From: Planotetraspora sp. A-T 1434
Lineage (GTDB): Bacteria; Actinomycetota; Actinomycetes; Streptosporangiales; Streptosporangiaceae
Length of the DNA stretch: 64,000 bases
Assembly: GCF_025420585.1 (NCBI RefSeq)
Contig: NZ_JAOEGB010000030.1
Coordinates: 29,982 to 93,981, forward strand
Direction of reading: 5' to 3'
Below are positions 26,777 through 36,346 of this stretch, piece after piece. A program made the translations under genes and the position numbers. Numbering within the stretch: the stretch's first letter is position 1; every line of letters begins with the position of its first letter. The notes beneath the pieces were generated by a model that was not told where the DNA came from, did no database searches, and saw only the letters and a program-made list of their open reading frames with translations.

Positions 26777-27343
26777 ATGCGGGTATGGCGTTGGTGGTCG
26801 GCGGCTGCGCTGCTCGCACTCTTCCCCACCATCCTGGCCTGGTTCGGTGGTGAGCTCATCGCGAGTACCGGGCTCTTCTACTCCGACATACAGGTCGTGG
26901 ACGGGATCGGGATCTATCCTCTGGCTCAAGCTCTCGGCGTCGGCTACCTGGGCTCTGCGGGCATAACCGCCATGCGGGCGCTCTGGGACACGGAAACAGT
27001 CATACTCGCTTTCGCTCTGCCTGTGCCCGTGATGGGCGTCGCGGCTTTGCTCCGGCGACGGTGGCAGGACCGGATCACCTTGGTCGTGGCCGTCGTACTG
27101 GGCGTCCTCGCGGCGATCAACGTCGCCGCCAACGTTGTCGGCCCCTGGTCGAGCCTGACCCAGTGCCCACCGAGCGACCTCATGGGCCTGCCTGAGGACT
27201 ACTCCTGCTACAGGAACGGCACGGGCGTCGGCATCCCGCCCTTCCTGTACGGCCCCGCGTATGCCTTCGCCGCGTACATTCTGGTCGCCCTTCGCCGTCG
27301 AGGCCTCGCCGATGCACCCCGCGAACCTGCGCGGACACCGTAG
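26777..27343 (+). CDS. Small multi-pass membrane protein, function unknown
   Basis: The protein of about 188 residues starts at ATG 26777, behind AGGGGACAG. Hydrophobic segments lie near residues 5-27, 45-60, 75-95, 100-125 and 160-178, giving four to five membrane spans. A pair of cysteines lies in the loop before the last span (T-Q-C-P-P and Y-S-C-Y). I recognise no family. It begins seven bases after the SARP stop and may be co-transcribed with it. Confidence 0.65.
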   Translation: MRVWRWWSAAALLALFPTILAWFGGELIASTGLFYSDIQVVDGIGIYPLAQALGVGYLGSAGITAMRALWDTETVILAFALPVPVMGVAALLRRRWQDRITLVVAVVLGVLAAINVAANVVGPWSSLTQCPPSDLMGLPEDYSCYRNGTGVGIPPFLYGPAYAFAAYILVALRRRGLADAPREPARTP

Positions 27344-27472
27344 TACTCCGCGCCCCTGACCAGCCACGCCACTCTGAACCGAGCGACCCTCGCCCGTGGA
27401 TGGGTTCCTGCGGGCCTGGTGGTTGATGGGTCGTCCGATGGCTCGCCACGCGCGGCCTCGCCCATCGCGCAT

Positions 27473-29098
27473 TCATTGACCCGCGCTCACACCCCTGGCT
27501 TCGACGGCGGCGTCCAGGGTTGGGAAGGCCGGGACGCCGGCGAGAGGGCTGTCGACGATCGCGTCGCGGGCGTCGAGGTAGAGGTGGGCGAACATCAGGA
27601 CGCGGCCACGATGCTCCACTCGCCGACGGATGTCGATCAGGGCGTCGATGACGTTGAGCCGCAGCTCGAAGCTGGCAGCCAGGTCGAGGACGAGCGCGTC
27701 ATGCGCCCGGTCGTCCCGTGCGAGCTCGGCATCCACCGCCGCGGACAGACGGTCGACGTTGGCGAAGAACAGTTGCCCGTCGGGGCGCAGGATCGTCACC
27801 CCGTCCGTGCTGACGAGGTCGGGGAAACGCTCTATTGCCAGGTAGGCGGTCCCGTCGCGCGTCCGGCCGAGCTCAGAAACCCGCAGTCGGCTCGTGTCGG
27901 CGATGAAGATCAGCAATGACAGTACGACGGCGATCAGCAACCCCGGGATGAGCGTGAACATCATGACGCCCAGGACGGCCGATCCGGCGACGGCGAAGCC
28001 GCGGCGGTCGCGGACCAGGTACGTCCGCAGGGGATCGAGTGCCAGGAAGGGACGCACCGCCGTGATCACGACTGCGGCGAGCGCCGGCTCGGGCAGCAGC
28101 CGGAACGCCGGTGCGAGCGCCAGGGCGACCAGGAGCAGCAGCGCCGCGCACAGCACCGGCATCCAGCGAGTCCGCCCGCCACCCGCCACGCGCGCCGCGC
28201 TGCTCGCCGACGGGCTGCCGCTGACAGCCAGGCCGCCGAACATCCCGGCGAGCAGGTTCGCGACTCCCGAAGCGATCATCTCGCGGTCCGCGTTCAGCGG
28301 CGCCTCGTCGGCGTCGCGCAGGCGCTCGGCGACCCCGTGGCTGAGCACGAAGACGATCAACGCGAGTCCGGCCGCGGTCGGGACCAGGCCCAGCCACTCC
28401 CCCGCGCTCAGCTGAGGCAGGCGTAACCGTGGGAGGCCCGCTGGCACATCCGCCACATGACGGACTCCGTGCCGCTCCAGTTGCAGCGCGGAGGACGCGG
28501 CGGCGGCCACGACCAGGACGAGCAGCGTGGCTGGAACCCGGGGCAACCAGGTCTCCAGCACAACCAGCGCGAGCAGCGCGACGAGCCCGGTCGCCAGCGA
28601 GGCGAGGTTCCATCGCGGTACGGCGTGCACCACATCCCAGGCGCGCACGAAGACGTCGCCGGCACGGGTCTCCACGTCGACCAGCACCGCGACCTGGCGG
28701 ACGACGATCACCACCGCGAGCCCGAACAGGAAACCGCGCAGGGCCTCCGGCGCGAGGAAGCGGGCGATGAAACCGCAGCGGAGCAGGCCCGTGACGACCA
28801 GCAGTGCGCCGGTCGCCAGGGCCAGCGCCGCCGCCAGCCTCATCCGTTGCACGGGATCGGGAGACAGGCCGAGCACTGCGGCGGAGGAGATCACCGCGGT
28901 GGCGGCGGTGGCGCCGACGACGAGCCGCCGGGACCGGCCGAGCACCGCGTACGCGAGCACGCACAGCGGTGCGGCGGCCAGGCCGTAGGCGGGTGGGACC
29001 CCTGCGATCTGCGCGAACGCCACCGTCTCGGGCGCCAGCAGCGCCACGGCGGTCAGCGCGGCGACGATCTCCACCCCGAGGACTTTGGGGACAGGCAT
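27473..29098 (-). CDS. SulP-family inorganic anion transporter with STAS domain
   Basis: The 541-residue protein has about 10-12 hydrophobic spans (residues 5-410) beginning with the family's A-L-L-A-P-E-T-V-A-F-A-Q and P-P-A-Y-G-L. A cytoplasmic STAS domain follows (about 430-535) with D-G-V-T-I-L-R-P-D-G-Q-L-F-F-A-N. SulP proteins carry sulfate, bicarbonate or other anions. GGAAAGG lies 6 nt before the ATG. It is the third gene of a cupin / DUF4331 / SulP operon, separated from DUF4331 by 26 nt. The anion cannot be named. Confidence 0.92.
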   Translation of the reverse strand: MPVPKVLGVEIVAALTAVALLAPETVAFAQIAGVPPAYGLAAAPLCVLAYAVLGRSRRLVVGATAATAVISSAAVLGLSPDPVQRMRLAAALALATGALLVVTGLLRCGFIARFLAPEALRGFLFGLAVVIVVRQVAVLVDVETRAGDVFVRAWDVVHAVPRWNLASLATGLVALLALVVLETWLPRVPATLLVLVVAAAASSALQLERHGVRHVADVPAGLPRLRLPQLSAGEWLGLVPTAAGLALIVFVLSHGVAERLRDADEAPLNADREMIASGVANLLAGMFGGLAVSGSPSASSAARVAGGGRTRWMPVLCAALLLLVALALAPAFRLLPEPALAAVVITAVRPFLALDPLRTYLVRDRRGFAVAGSAVLGVMMFTLIPGLLIAVVLSLLIFIADTSRLRVSELGRTRDGTAYLAIERFPDLVSTDGVTILRPDGQLFFANVDRLSAAVDAELARDDRAHDALVLDLAASFELRLNVIDALIDIRRRVEHRGRVLMFAHLYLDARDAIVDSPLAGVPAFPTLDAAVEARGVSAGQ

Positions 29099-29124
29099 CT
29101 TGCACCTTTCCGCCGGCCCCGCGC

Positions 29125-30153
29125 CTATCGCTCGGACGCCGGGATGATGTAGGGGAATACCTCCTGGCTGCGCTTGAGGTCGCCGGCCTTCAGGCCACCG
29201 GGAATGCCGGAGTTCGTCGCGAGCGAGAACATGATCTCGGCCGCGTTGTCGGCGAGCCGGCGACCGTTGAACTTCGCGAACCCGAACAGCGCCGGCGTTC
29301 CCACCACGTAGCCCAGCAGGTCGGGGACGATGCGGCCGACGAGGTTCGCGGCGTACACCTCCGGGCGGTCGGAGGTGCCCCGGCGGCGTACCACCGAAGC
29401 CACCAACTCGTAGATGGCCGAGCCGTAGTTGGCGGCGTCGTGGGCAGGGTGGGTCTCGTTGGCATGGCTCGCCGCGTCGGTGTCAGCGTCGCGGAAGAGC
29501 GGCCAGATCATCGGCAGGCCGGTGCGCCCCACCTGCCGCCAGCCGCCCGCGTCGGTGGCCAGCTTGCTGGTGCTCCACGTCGCGATCTGCCGTCCCTCGT
29601 GCAACTCCCCGGCGGCGAACGGCACCGTGAGCACGATCGAGTAGACCGTCGACCCGGCGAACGTGTCGTTGGCGACGCCGTCCACCCAATGGGTGAGGTC
29701 GGCGTCCCCGCCGTGCAGGATCGTCTGGTCGACGGCATCCAGCTGGGTCAGGTCCAGATAGAACGGATCGACGGCCTCTCCGGCCCAGACCCGGCCCCCC
29801 TCCTCCGTGGTCAGCGTCTGGCCGGTGCGTCCCCGGGCGATCACGGTCCCGTCAGCCGTGTCATCGCCTGCCGCGGCGCCGGTCAGCCGCTCTACGCTGA
29901 AGGGCTGCGTGCCGTCCTCCGCGCGGCCGAAGGCGAACCGGTAAGTGATGTCCTCCCTCGTGCGGCCGTCCAGGTGGATCTTGAACTCGTAGCGGGCCTC
30001 GGGGTGGAACGGCTCGGCATGCCCGTCCTTGGCAAGCGACGTCCGCACGTTCATGATCAGCACCGTGCTCGCGTCGGCGTCGAACACGTACTGGTCGGTG
30101 ATGTTCAGCCGTGGGTCCTGCCGGGCGAGCGGGGAGTCAAGGTGGTGGGACAT
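29125..30153 (-). CDS. DUF4331-family protein
   Basis: About 342 residues from ATG 30153, where AGGAG lies 7 nt upstream. The start M-S-H-H-L-D-S-P and the following I-T-D-Q-Y-V-F match the DUF4331 pattern; the family's biochemical role is unknown. No signal peptide is seen in the chosen frame. Codons upstream of 30153 would add a proline/serine-rich stretch without family resemblance, so I exclude them. It is encoded between the cupin and the SulP transporter on the same strand. Confidence 0.85.
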   Translation of the reverse strand: MSHHLDSPLARQDPRLNITDQYVFDADASTVLIMNVRTSLAKDGHAEPFHPEARYEFKIHLDGRTREDITYRFAFGRAEDGTQPFSVERLTGAAAGDDTADGTVIARGRTGQTLTTEEGGRVWAGEAVDPFYLDLTQLDAVDQTILHGGDADLTHWVDGVANDTFAGSTVYSIVLTVPFAAGELHEGRQIATWSTSKLATDAGGWRQVGRTGLPMIWPLFRDADTDAASHANETHPAHDAANYGSAIYELVASVVRRRGTSDRPEVYAANLVGRIVPDLLGYVVGTPALFGFAKFNGRRLADNAAEIMFSLATNSGIPGGLKAGDLKRSQEVFPYIIPASER

Positions 30154-30235
30154 GACAGTTCTCCTTTTGCGTGTACGGCATGCGGGGCGATTCGAACTGG
30201 GCGGCGGGTCGGCTGCCCAGGTCACGGGTGATGGC

Positions 30236-30649
30236 TTACGCGCCCAGGTCGGGGCCGTAGGTGTGCTCCCAGTCGCGGCGCTCGACATTCATGTCGAAGT
30301 CGCCGGGGGCCTCGAACGTCACGTGGGTCATCTCGTGATCTGGGGTGGCGCCATGCCAGTGCCAGGCGCCGGGCGGGTTGCTGATGACGTCGCCTGCCCG
30401 CACGACGTGGACGCCGTTCTCGTCGCCGACCACGCCCACGCCCTCCACGACGACCAGGTGCTGACCACCGTGATGGACATGTGGCACGGTCCTCGCCCCC
30501 GCGCCGAAGTGCACCGCCAGCGAGTCCAAATTCGGCAGCTCGCACGGGAGATGCTGTACCCGCACGTCGTCGGGGTGGTTGAACAGCGACCTCAGTCCCT
30601 CCGGGACGGGTTCTCCCTTGGCGTCCGCGGTCGTACCGAGTGCGTCCAT
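30236..30649 (-). CDS. Cupin-domain protein
   Basis: The product of about 137 residues has one cupin fold: motif 1 reads P-H-V-H-H-G-G-Q-H, supplying metal-binding histidines, and motif 2 holds N-P-P-G-A-W-H-W-H-G. Single-domain cupins of this type bind metal ions and act as dioxygenases, isomerases or sensors. I start at 30649 because GGAGAAG precedes that ATG; the ATG at 30661 is in frame but lies 5' of that signal. It is first in the operon with DUF4331 and SulP and divergent from a large LuxR regulator. A 12-bp palindrome lies in the shared promoter region. Confidence 0.85.
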   Translation of the reverse strand: MDALGTTADAKGEPVPEGLRSLFNHPDDVRVQHLPCELPNLDSLAVHFGAGARTVPHVHHGGQHLVVVEGVGVVGDENGVHVVRAGDVISNPPGAWHWHGATPDHEMTHVTFEAPGDFDMNVERRDWEHTYGPDLGA

Positions 30650-30719
30650 GGTCTTCTCCATTCGTTGCCACAGGGCTTGAGTGATGGTGCGAAGCTAACC
30701 TGCGGCCGTGCTCACGGGC

Positions 30720-30737
30720 TTGAGTCACGTGACTGAA
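30720..30737. promoter_or_regulatory. Palindrome AGTCACGTGACT in divergent promoter region
   Basis: The perfect 12-bp palindrome at 30723-30734 is flanked by TT-G and G-AA, so the symmetry nearly extends to 18 bp. It lies 74 nt upstream of the cupin start and 88 nt before the LuxR start. Its size and place fit a dimeric regulator's operator; the binder is unknown. Confidence 0.5.
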
Positions 30738-30822
30738 CCGCCACCCGCCATCAAGTCGATTTGATTCGTTTTGCCCCCTGGAACGAAGATGGAGTAGGGG
30801 CATTAGCGCTGGTGGGGAAGCT

Positions 30823-33573
30823 GTGACGCGGGCATTGTTCGGGCGAGAGGCCGAGATGGCGGTGCTGGACTCGCTGCTCGACCGCGCATCGGCTAAGCCC
30901 CCGACCGGCGGGGCACTGCTGGTGCGAGGAGAACCGGGAATCGGCAAGTCCGCTCTGCTGGAGGCGGCTGCCGGCCGCGCCCGCGACCGCGGCATGCACG
31001 TGCTGACCTGCGTCGGTGTCGCCGGAGAGTCGCACCTTCCGTTCGCCGGCCTGCACCAGCTGCTCTGGCCGGTGCGCCGGTACGCCGAGCGGTTGCCGTC
31101 CCGCGAAAGGGATGCTCTGCGCAACGCCCTCGGGCTCACCGATGCGCCCTACCCCGGCATCTTCCTCATCGGACTGGCGACACTGGACCTGCTCGGCGAG
31201 TGCGCCCGGCAGGCGCCGGTGCTGGTGGTAGCCGACGATGTCCAGTATCTGGACTACCCGACCTGCGAGGTGCTGGCCTTCCTGGGCACCCGGCTCGAGG
31301 CCGACCCGGTCGTCCAGGTGGCCGCATGCCGCGACGAGGAGGGCGACCCCGGCCCGATGGGCACGGGATGCCTGCCCGAGCTGAAGCTCGGGCCATTGAA
31401 CGACACGTCCGCTGCCGCCCTGCTGGACGCGCACGGCCAGCTGGACCCGCTGGTCCGCCGCCGGGTGCTGGAGGAGGCGGTCGGCAACCCGCTCGCGCTG
31501 GTCGAGCTGCCTCAGGCGCTACAGAGCATCTCCGGCGAGGCCGACCTGCCCACGTGGCTACCGCTGACCGCCAGGCTGGAGAGTGCGTACGCTGCCCGTC
31601 TGACTGCTCTGCCCGAGGCGAGCCGTACGGCACTGCTGGCACTCGCGCTCGACGACGGCGAGCAGCTCGCCGAGGCGCTGGAGGCCGCGAGCCGAGCGGC
31701 GGGAGCCCCGATCTCTGCCGCCGACCTGGAACCGGCGGTGGCGGCCGGGCTCGTCGAGCTCGGCCCGGAGCGGGCGCGGTTCAGGCACCCGCTGATCCGC
31801 TCGGCGGTGAGCCAAGCGGCGGGCGCGGGCCGGCGCCAGCAGATGCACGGGGCGCTGGCCGATGTGCTGGCCGCGGCTCCCGAGCGCCGGGTCTGGCACC
31901 GGGCGGCGGCCACGGTGGGCCCGGACGACGAGGTGGCCGCCGAGCTGGAGCAGGCCGCCGCGCGAGCCCATCGTGACGGCACTGCGTCGGTGGCCGTTGC
32001 CGCGCTGTCCAGGGCGGCCGAGCTGGCGCGCCCGCCCGCGCGCAAGGGAAGCCTTCTGCTCCGCGCCGCCGAACAGGCTCACGAGCTCGGCCGGTCGCAG
32101 ACCACGATGCGGCTGCTCGACGAGGCGGCATCCCTTGATCTGCATCCAGGGGATCGGATCCAGCTGCTGTGGTTCCGGGAGATCATCGCCCCGTCCAGCC
32201 GGAGCGGTAAGCCGCCGCTGGATGCCTTCGCCGAGTTGGCCGACCGGATGTGGCGCGAAGGCGGCACCGATGTGACGCTGGACGCGCTGGTCCGCCTGGC
32301 GATGCGCGCTTGGTGGTACAACCCGGACCCGGCCGCCTACCGCCGCCTGGCCGACGTGGCCGAGGCCACCGCGGCGGCCGAGGACGATCCGCGGCTGCTG
32401 AACATCCTGGCGCTGTCGGATCCGTCCGGACGTGGGGCGGTGGTCCTCGACCGCCTGCGCCGGTGCCCGCCCGGTGCGGGCGACCCGGTGCGGGATTACG
32501 TCCTCGGCCTGGCCGCGCAGGCCGTCGGCGACAGCGAGCGGGCGTTCATGTTCCACGAGGCCGCCGGCGCGGGGTTGCGGGCGCACGGCCAGCTCGGAGC
32601 ACTAGGCGAGAACCTGCTCGCCCAGGCGTGGACGGCCGTCCATCTGGGTCGGCTGGAGGTCGCGGCTGCCACGGCCGACGAAGGCGGCCGGCTGCTGACC
32701 GAGACGCGCGGCCCCTTCTGGGCGACGGGCACACAGCTCGTCACGGCGATCGTGGCCGGTCGGCGCGGCCAGGCCCCCATCGCGGCCGACCTGGCCGGCC
32801 AGGCCGAGCGAGTGATCGCGAGCGCCGGAGTCCGGCACATGCTCGCCCAGGTGCAGCTCGCCAGGGGCGTCGCCGCCCTCGGTCAGGGGCGTTACGACGA
32901 GGCGTACGAGCAGCTGGCGCGCATCTTTGACCCGCTCGACTTCGTTTACCACGCACGGTTCCGGACGTGGGCCCTGGCCGACTACGCCGTCGCTGCCTGT
33001 CTCAGCGGTCATCAGGACGCCGCGCGGGCCGTGTGTGACGAGCTCAGCCGCGAGGCGGCGACCGGCGGCTCTCCGCTGTTGCGGGCGGGTCTGGCCGTCG
33101 CGGCGCCCATGGTGGCCGAGGACGACGAGGCCGAGGCGTTGTTCGGCAAGGCGCTGAGCGCCGACCTGACGGTATGGCCGCTGCATCGCGCCCGGCTCCT
33201 GTTGGCCTACGGGTCCTGGCTGCGCCGACGCCAGTACGTGGTGGAGTCCCGCACGCCGTTGCGCACCGCTCGTGATCTGTTCGATTCGCTCGGCGAGCTC
33301 GTCGGCGGCGAGCGCGCCCGTCAGGAACTGGACGCCGCGGGTGAGAACAGTGGCCAGCGTGTGCAGGGCGCGCTGGACCGGCTGTCGCCGCAGGAGTGGC
33401 AGATCGCGCGGTTGGCCGCAGACGGGCTGACCAACCGAGAGATCGGCCAGCAGCTTTACCTGTCACACCGCACCATCGGCAATCACCTATACCGAGTCTT
33501 CCCCAAGCTCGGCATCACGTCGCGGGCGGAGCTTGGCGCCGCCCTTACTGGCCGGGCCCTCGTCTCCGATTGA
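30823..33573 (+). CDS. Large LuxR (LAL) family ATP-binding regulator
   Basis: The 916-residue protein has a GTG start with GGGGAAG upstream. The N-terminus is a AAA/STAND ATPase with Walker A G-E-P-G-I-G-K-S at residues 36-43 and Walker B-like V-L-V-V-A-D-D near 133. The middle is an alpha-helical TPR-like region, and the last 60 residues form a LuxR HTH (L-S-P-Q-E-W-Q-I-A, then T-N-R-E-I-G, with recognition helix S-H-R-T-I-G-N-H). LAL proteins respond to a ligand and activate catabolic or biosynthetic genes. Being divergent from the cupin/DUF4331/SulP operon, it is the natural candidate regulator for that operon and itself. Confidence 0.93.
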   Translation: MTRALFGREAEMAVLDSLLDRASAKPPTGGALLVRGEPGIGKSALLEAAAGRARDRGMHVLTCVGVAGESHLPFAGLHQLLWPVRRYAERLPSRERDALRNALGLTDAPYPGIFLIGLATLDLLGECARQAPVLVVADDVQYLDYPTCEVLAFLGTRLEADPVVQVAACRDEEGDPGPMGTGCLPELKLGPLNDTSAAALLDAHGQLDPLVRRRVLEEAVGNPLALVELPQALQSISGEADLPTWLPLTARLESAYAARLTALPEASRTALLALALDDGEQLAEALEAASRAAGAPISAADLEPAVAAGLVELGPERARFRHPLIRSAVSQAAGAGRRQQMHGALADVLAAAPERRVWHRAAATVGPDDEVAAELEQAAARAHRDGTASVAVAALSRAAELARPPARKGSLLLRAAEQAHELGRSQTTMRLLDEAASLDLHPGDRIQLLWFREIIAPSSRSGKPPLDAFAELADRMWREGGTDVTLDALVRLAMRAWWYNPDPAAYRRLADVAEATAAAEDDPRLLNILALSDPSGRGAVVLDRLRRCPPGAGDPVRDYVLGLAAQAVGDSERAFMFHEAAGAGLRAHGQLGALGENLLAQAWTAVHLGRLEVAAATADEGGRLLTETRGPFWATGTQLVTAIVAGRRGQAPIAADLAGQAERVIASAGVRHMLAQVQLARGVAALGQGRYDEAYEQLARIFDPLDFVYHARFRTWALADYAVAACLSGHQDAARAVCDELSREAATGGSPLLRAGLAVAAPMVAEDDEAEALFGKALSADLTVWPLHRARLLLAYGSWLRRRQYVVESRTPLRTARDLFDSLGELVGGERARQELDAAGENSGQRVQGALDRLSPQEWQIARLAADGLTNREIGQQLYLSHRTIGNHLYRVFPKLGITSRAELGAALTGRALVSD

Positions 33574-33695
33574 GTCAGGATGAGCAGCGAGCCCGACCGT
33601 TGATCACTCAGCTGAGCACGGAGGATGGCCATCGTCAGGCGAGCGTGAGGCCGGTCCGGGCGGCGGCGCGGCGCTGACCTGGGCCTTTGCGAGGT

Positions 33696-33737
33696 GAGCA
33701 GGTGACGGAAACGGAACCCGCGCTGTCAGTCTGGAAA
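33696..33737 (-). repeat. tRNA-Gly(CCC) 3'-half fragment, copy A (attachment-site remnant)
   Basis: By eye this 42-nt stretch matches copy D (45663-45704) at about 35 of 42 positions. On the minus strand it corresponds to the 3' part of a tRNA-Gly from the anticodon CCC through the T-arm to the acceptor 3' strand. No D-arm or 5' acceptor strand follows. It is the most diverged full-length copy, so probably the oldest. Confidence 0.7.
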
Positions 33738-33800
33738 TCGCCTGGACCACGGCTCATAGCGGGGTTGACCTGCGGCTGGTTGCCCCTCGTTACCCTCTTC

Positions 33801-33820
33801 AATGGCGCGCTAACGGCACG
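33801..33820. repeat. Tandem repeat AATGGCGCGC/TAACGGCACG near attachment remnant A
   Basis: Two adjacent 10-bp units share xAxxGGCxCG. Comparable tandem units with a 10-11 bp period lie close to each of the other tRNA fragments. Integrase arm-type sites commonly look like this; that role is inferred. Confidence 0.45.
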
Positions 33821-34024
33821 ACGGAGGGCGGCTCTGCGGACATGGACGGGCAAGCGGCAGCCGAGATCCCCAAGGGATGCCTGTCACGGTGGCGTTGTGT
33901 CGATCCCGCCCTGCCGCCGCGGTCGCTGACCTGCGCTGTTGGGGGCTGACGTCGCTGGACGCGGAAGATCATCCCGTGTATGTCCCGCGGCAGGACGCCA
34001 ATAAGGCCAATGGAGTGAGGGGGA

Positions 34025-34735
34025 ATGGGTCGGATGGGCTTGGAGGTCGAGAGTCGATCGTCCGATTCGCCGTACATCGAGCGGGTCTGGCGGAGCAGCA
34101 GCGATGAGGTCAGCCGGATGACGTCGATTGCGACAGCGCATTGGGATCTGGTCTTCTGGGAGCACCGCGGTCAGGTCAACGTGGCTGTTCAAGGGCCGGA
34201 GTCGAGGGCGAGTCCGGCCCCCGTTCCCGAAGACGCCACGTTCTTCGGGATCAGCTTCTCACTCGGCACCTCGATGCCACACCTTCCGATCGATCGGCTC
34301 GTCGACGGCTTCGCGGAGATTCCCGACGCGACGCACAGATCGTTCTGGCTGAAGGGTTCCGCCTGGCGCCTTCCCGACTACGACAATGCCGAGGCGTTCG
34401 TACGGCGGATGCTGCGTGAGGGCGTTCTGGTCTGTGATCCGATCGTGGCCGCGGTGCTTCGTGGCGTGTCGCCGGACGTGTCCGAGCGCACCGTCCAGCG
34501 GCGCTTCGTGGCGGCGACCGGGCTCACCCGCGGTGCCATCCGGCAGATCGATCGTGCCAGGCAAGCGGCGGTCCTGATCCAGGATGGCATGCCGACCCAC
34601 GAAGTGATCCATCGGCTCGGATACTTCGACCAACCGCACCTGGCGCGGTCGCTGACCCGTTATATCGGCCGGACCGCCACGCAGCTGATGGATCGGGATC
34701 CGTCGGAGCCGCTGTCGCTTCTGTACAAGACCTGA
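34025..34735 (+). CDS. AraC-type HTH regulator
   Basis: The product has about 236 residues. The C-terminal third is an AraC double HTH: R-T-V-Q-R-R-F-V-A-A-T-G-L-T begins the first helix-turn-helix, and H-E-V-I-H-R-L-G-Y-F-D-Q-P-H-L-A-R-S-L matches the conserved second one. The N-terminal part may be a small-ligand domain (I see F-F-G-I-S-F, as in DUF6597-like AraC proteins). GAGGGGGA directly precedes the ATG at 34025; the ATG at 34034 is equally placed. It is the first cargo gene inside the integration hot spot and lies 190 nt before a DHFR-like gene it may control. Confidence 0.85.
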   Translation: MGRMGLEVESRSSDSPYIERVWRSSSDEVSRMTSIATAHWDLVFWEHRGQVNVAVQGPESRASPAPVPEDATFFGISFSLGTSMPHLPIDRLVDGFAEIPDATHRSFWLKGSAWRLPDYDNAEAFVRRMLREGVLVCDPIVAAVLRGVSPDVSERTVQRRFVAATGLTRGAIRQIDRARQAAVLIQDGMPTHEVIHRLGYFDQPHLARSLTRYIGRTATQLMDRDPSEPLSLLYKT

Positions 34736-34923
34736 GCGCTCGTTCCCACCTAACCTCCCAGTCGCAGCCATCGGGCCAGGCTTGAGTCAGGCATCTTGGA
34801 ATGACGGGGAGCGCGCCGGGCCGGCAACGGGAAGGTCGTCCTCGCAAGCGGGGTCGTCATCTACTTTGCTCATCTCGTGATTGTGACCACTCCTCGTAAC
34901 CCCAATGACAAAGGAGCAGAGCA

Positions 34924-35469
34924 ATGGGCAGGATCGTCGCGAACTTCTTCATCTCGCTGGATGGCGTGACCGAGTCGCCGGACCAGTGGCACTTCCCGTA
35001 CTTCGATGACGAGATGGGTGCCGCAGTCGAGGCGGGCGTGGCAAACGCGGCGGCCTTCCTGATGGGCCGGAAGCTGTACGAGGAGTGGTCCGCGTACTGG
35101 ACCACGACGGACGCCGACCAGGACTTCGCCGAGTTCATCAACAACACCCCCAAGTACGTTGTGTCGAACACCTTGGAGAAGGCGGACTGGAACAACACCA
35201 CCGTCATCTCCGGTGACGTCGCGGCCACGCTACGCGAGGTCAAGGAGCAGACCGACGGCGACATCCAGATGTCCGGCTCCGCGACGACCGTGCGGTGGCT
35301 TCTCGCGGACGGGCTGCTCGACGAGCTGAAGCTGCTCGTTCACCCGATCGCCGTCGGGCATGGCCGGCGGCTGTTCGAGGACACCCCGACCCACCCGCTG
35401 AAGCTGGTCAAGTCCGAAACTTTCCAGAGCGGCGTGCTCAATTTGACCTACGTTCCGGACGCCCGCTGA
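34924..35469 (+). CDS. Dihydrofolate-reductase/RibD-C-like protein (first copy)
   Basis: The 181-residue protein of the RibD C-terminal/DHFR-like fold starts I-V-A-N-F-F-I-S-L-D-G-V, has L-M-G-R-K-L-Y-E-E and a G-S-A-T-T-V-R-W-L-L-A-D-G-L-L-D-E-L segment near residue 120, where the family binds NADPH. Stand-alone members in actinomycetes have no known substrate; they are not housekeeping FolA. AAGGAG is well placed before the ATG. A second member of the fold lies at 45908, also just inside an attachment remnant. Confidence 0.88.
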   Translation: MGRIVANFFISLDGVTESPDQWHFPYFDDEMGAAVEAGVANAAAFLMGRKLYEEWSAYWTTTDADQDFAEFINNTPKYVVSNTLEKADWNNTTVISGDVAATLREVKEQTDGDIQMSGSATTVRWLLADGLLDELKLLVHPIAVGHGRRLFEDTPTHPLKLVKSETFQSGVLNLTYVPDAR

Positions 35470-35654
35470 CCTATGCCCGCACCCGGTCCGCCGGACGGTG
35501 GCACGCCGCCATGGTCTACGAACTCCTGAACCATGGCGGCCACATAGGTTCTGCTAGCTCCGTGATGACTTGGCCCGGTTTCTCGCCTGACGTCGGTTCG
35601 GACGTGAGAGGACTCGGGTCCCAGCCCTTGAAAGTCGTGGAGGAGAATCGGCGC

Positions 35655-36149
35655 ATGAAGTCCGTTGTCGTATGCCGTCTCACCGGTGAGGACTGGAAGA
35701 TCTGGCGTGAAGTCCGCCTGGCCGCGCTTGCTGATTCGCCGGGCATCTTCCATGGCGACGTTCACGAGGAAAAGGCATACAGCGAAGAACAGTGGCGCGT
35801 GTGGACTGAGGACGGTGTCAAGGCCGTCGCGTTCCAGGAAGGCGCACCCGTAGGGGTAGCAGCAGGACGAGTGGATGCCAAGCGTTCCGGGGCGGTAGAG
35901 CTGTTTGGTATGTGGGTACACCCCCACCTTCGCGGGGCCAGGGTAGCCGAGCGGCTCGCACATGACGTGGTGACCTGGGCGCAGGAAAGTGGGAGCTCTG
36001 TGGTGGAGCTGTGGGTCATCGCCGGTAATGATCCGGCTGAGCGCTTATACCGACGGATCGGGTTCGAGGCTACGGGGCAATACGAGGTCCACCCGACCGA
36101 TCCCAACGTACGTAAGTACGTCATGGCCCAGAGGATTGCGGATCGGTAA
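35655..36149 (+). CDS. GNAT acetyltransferase
   Basis: The 164-residue single GNAT domain has the acetyl-CoA-binding region V-H-P-H-L-R-G-A-R-V-A-E-R-L near residue 95 and the late A-E-R-L-Y-R-R-I-G-F-E motif. The start at 35655 has AGGAG 9 nt upstream; the long in-frame extension before it overlaps the previous gene and is not used. The acceptor is unknown; similar actinobacterial genes acetylate small amines or drugs. It follows the DHFR-like gene after about 185 nt. Confidence 0.87.
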   Translation: MKSVVVCRLTGEDWKIWREVRLAALADSPGIFHGDVHEEKAYSEEQWRVWTEDGVKAVAFQEGAPVGVAAGRVDAKRSGAVELFGMWVHPHLRGARVAERLAHDVVTWAQESGSSVVELWVIAGNDPAERLYRRIGFEATGQYEVHPTDPNVRKYVMAQRIADR

Positions 36150-36346
36150 TCCTGCGCGGCACTGTGGTCGGTGGCTGTGTTCGACTACTACGTGGCCGAG
36201 TGGGATTGGCGGCTCGAGCGGGCGAAGGGCCGCGAGGCGGCGCGGAGCGCCGCCGCTTACGCCGCGACCGTGCGGGTACGGGCGGCCTCCGTTGAGCGCT
36301 CGACGGGGGAGCTGCCGCGCGGGAAGGGGCGCAAGCGGCGGCCAGG

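Larger units (their letters stand above)
33574..34024. other. Non-coding junction region with attachment-site remnant A
   Basis: The 451 nt between the LAL and AraC-like genes hold no supported gene. They contain a degenerate terminator-like hairpin (left arm 33649-33658, right arm 33675-33687), a diverged tRNA-Gly 3' fragment and a short tandem repeat. This seems to be the left boundary of the integration hot spot. Confidence 0.65.
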
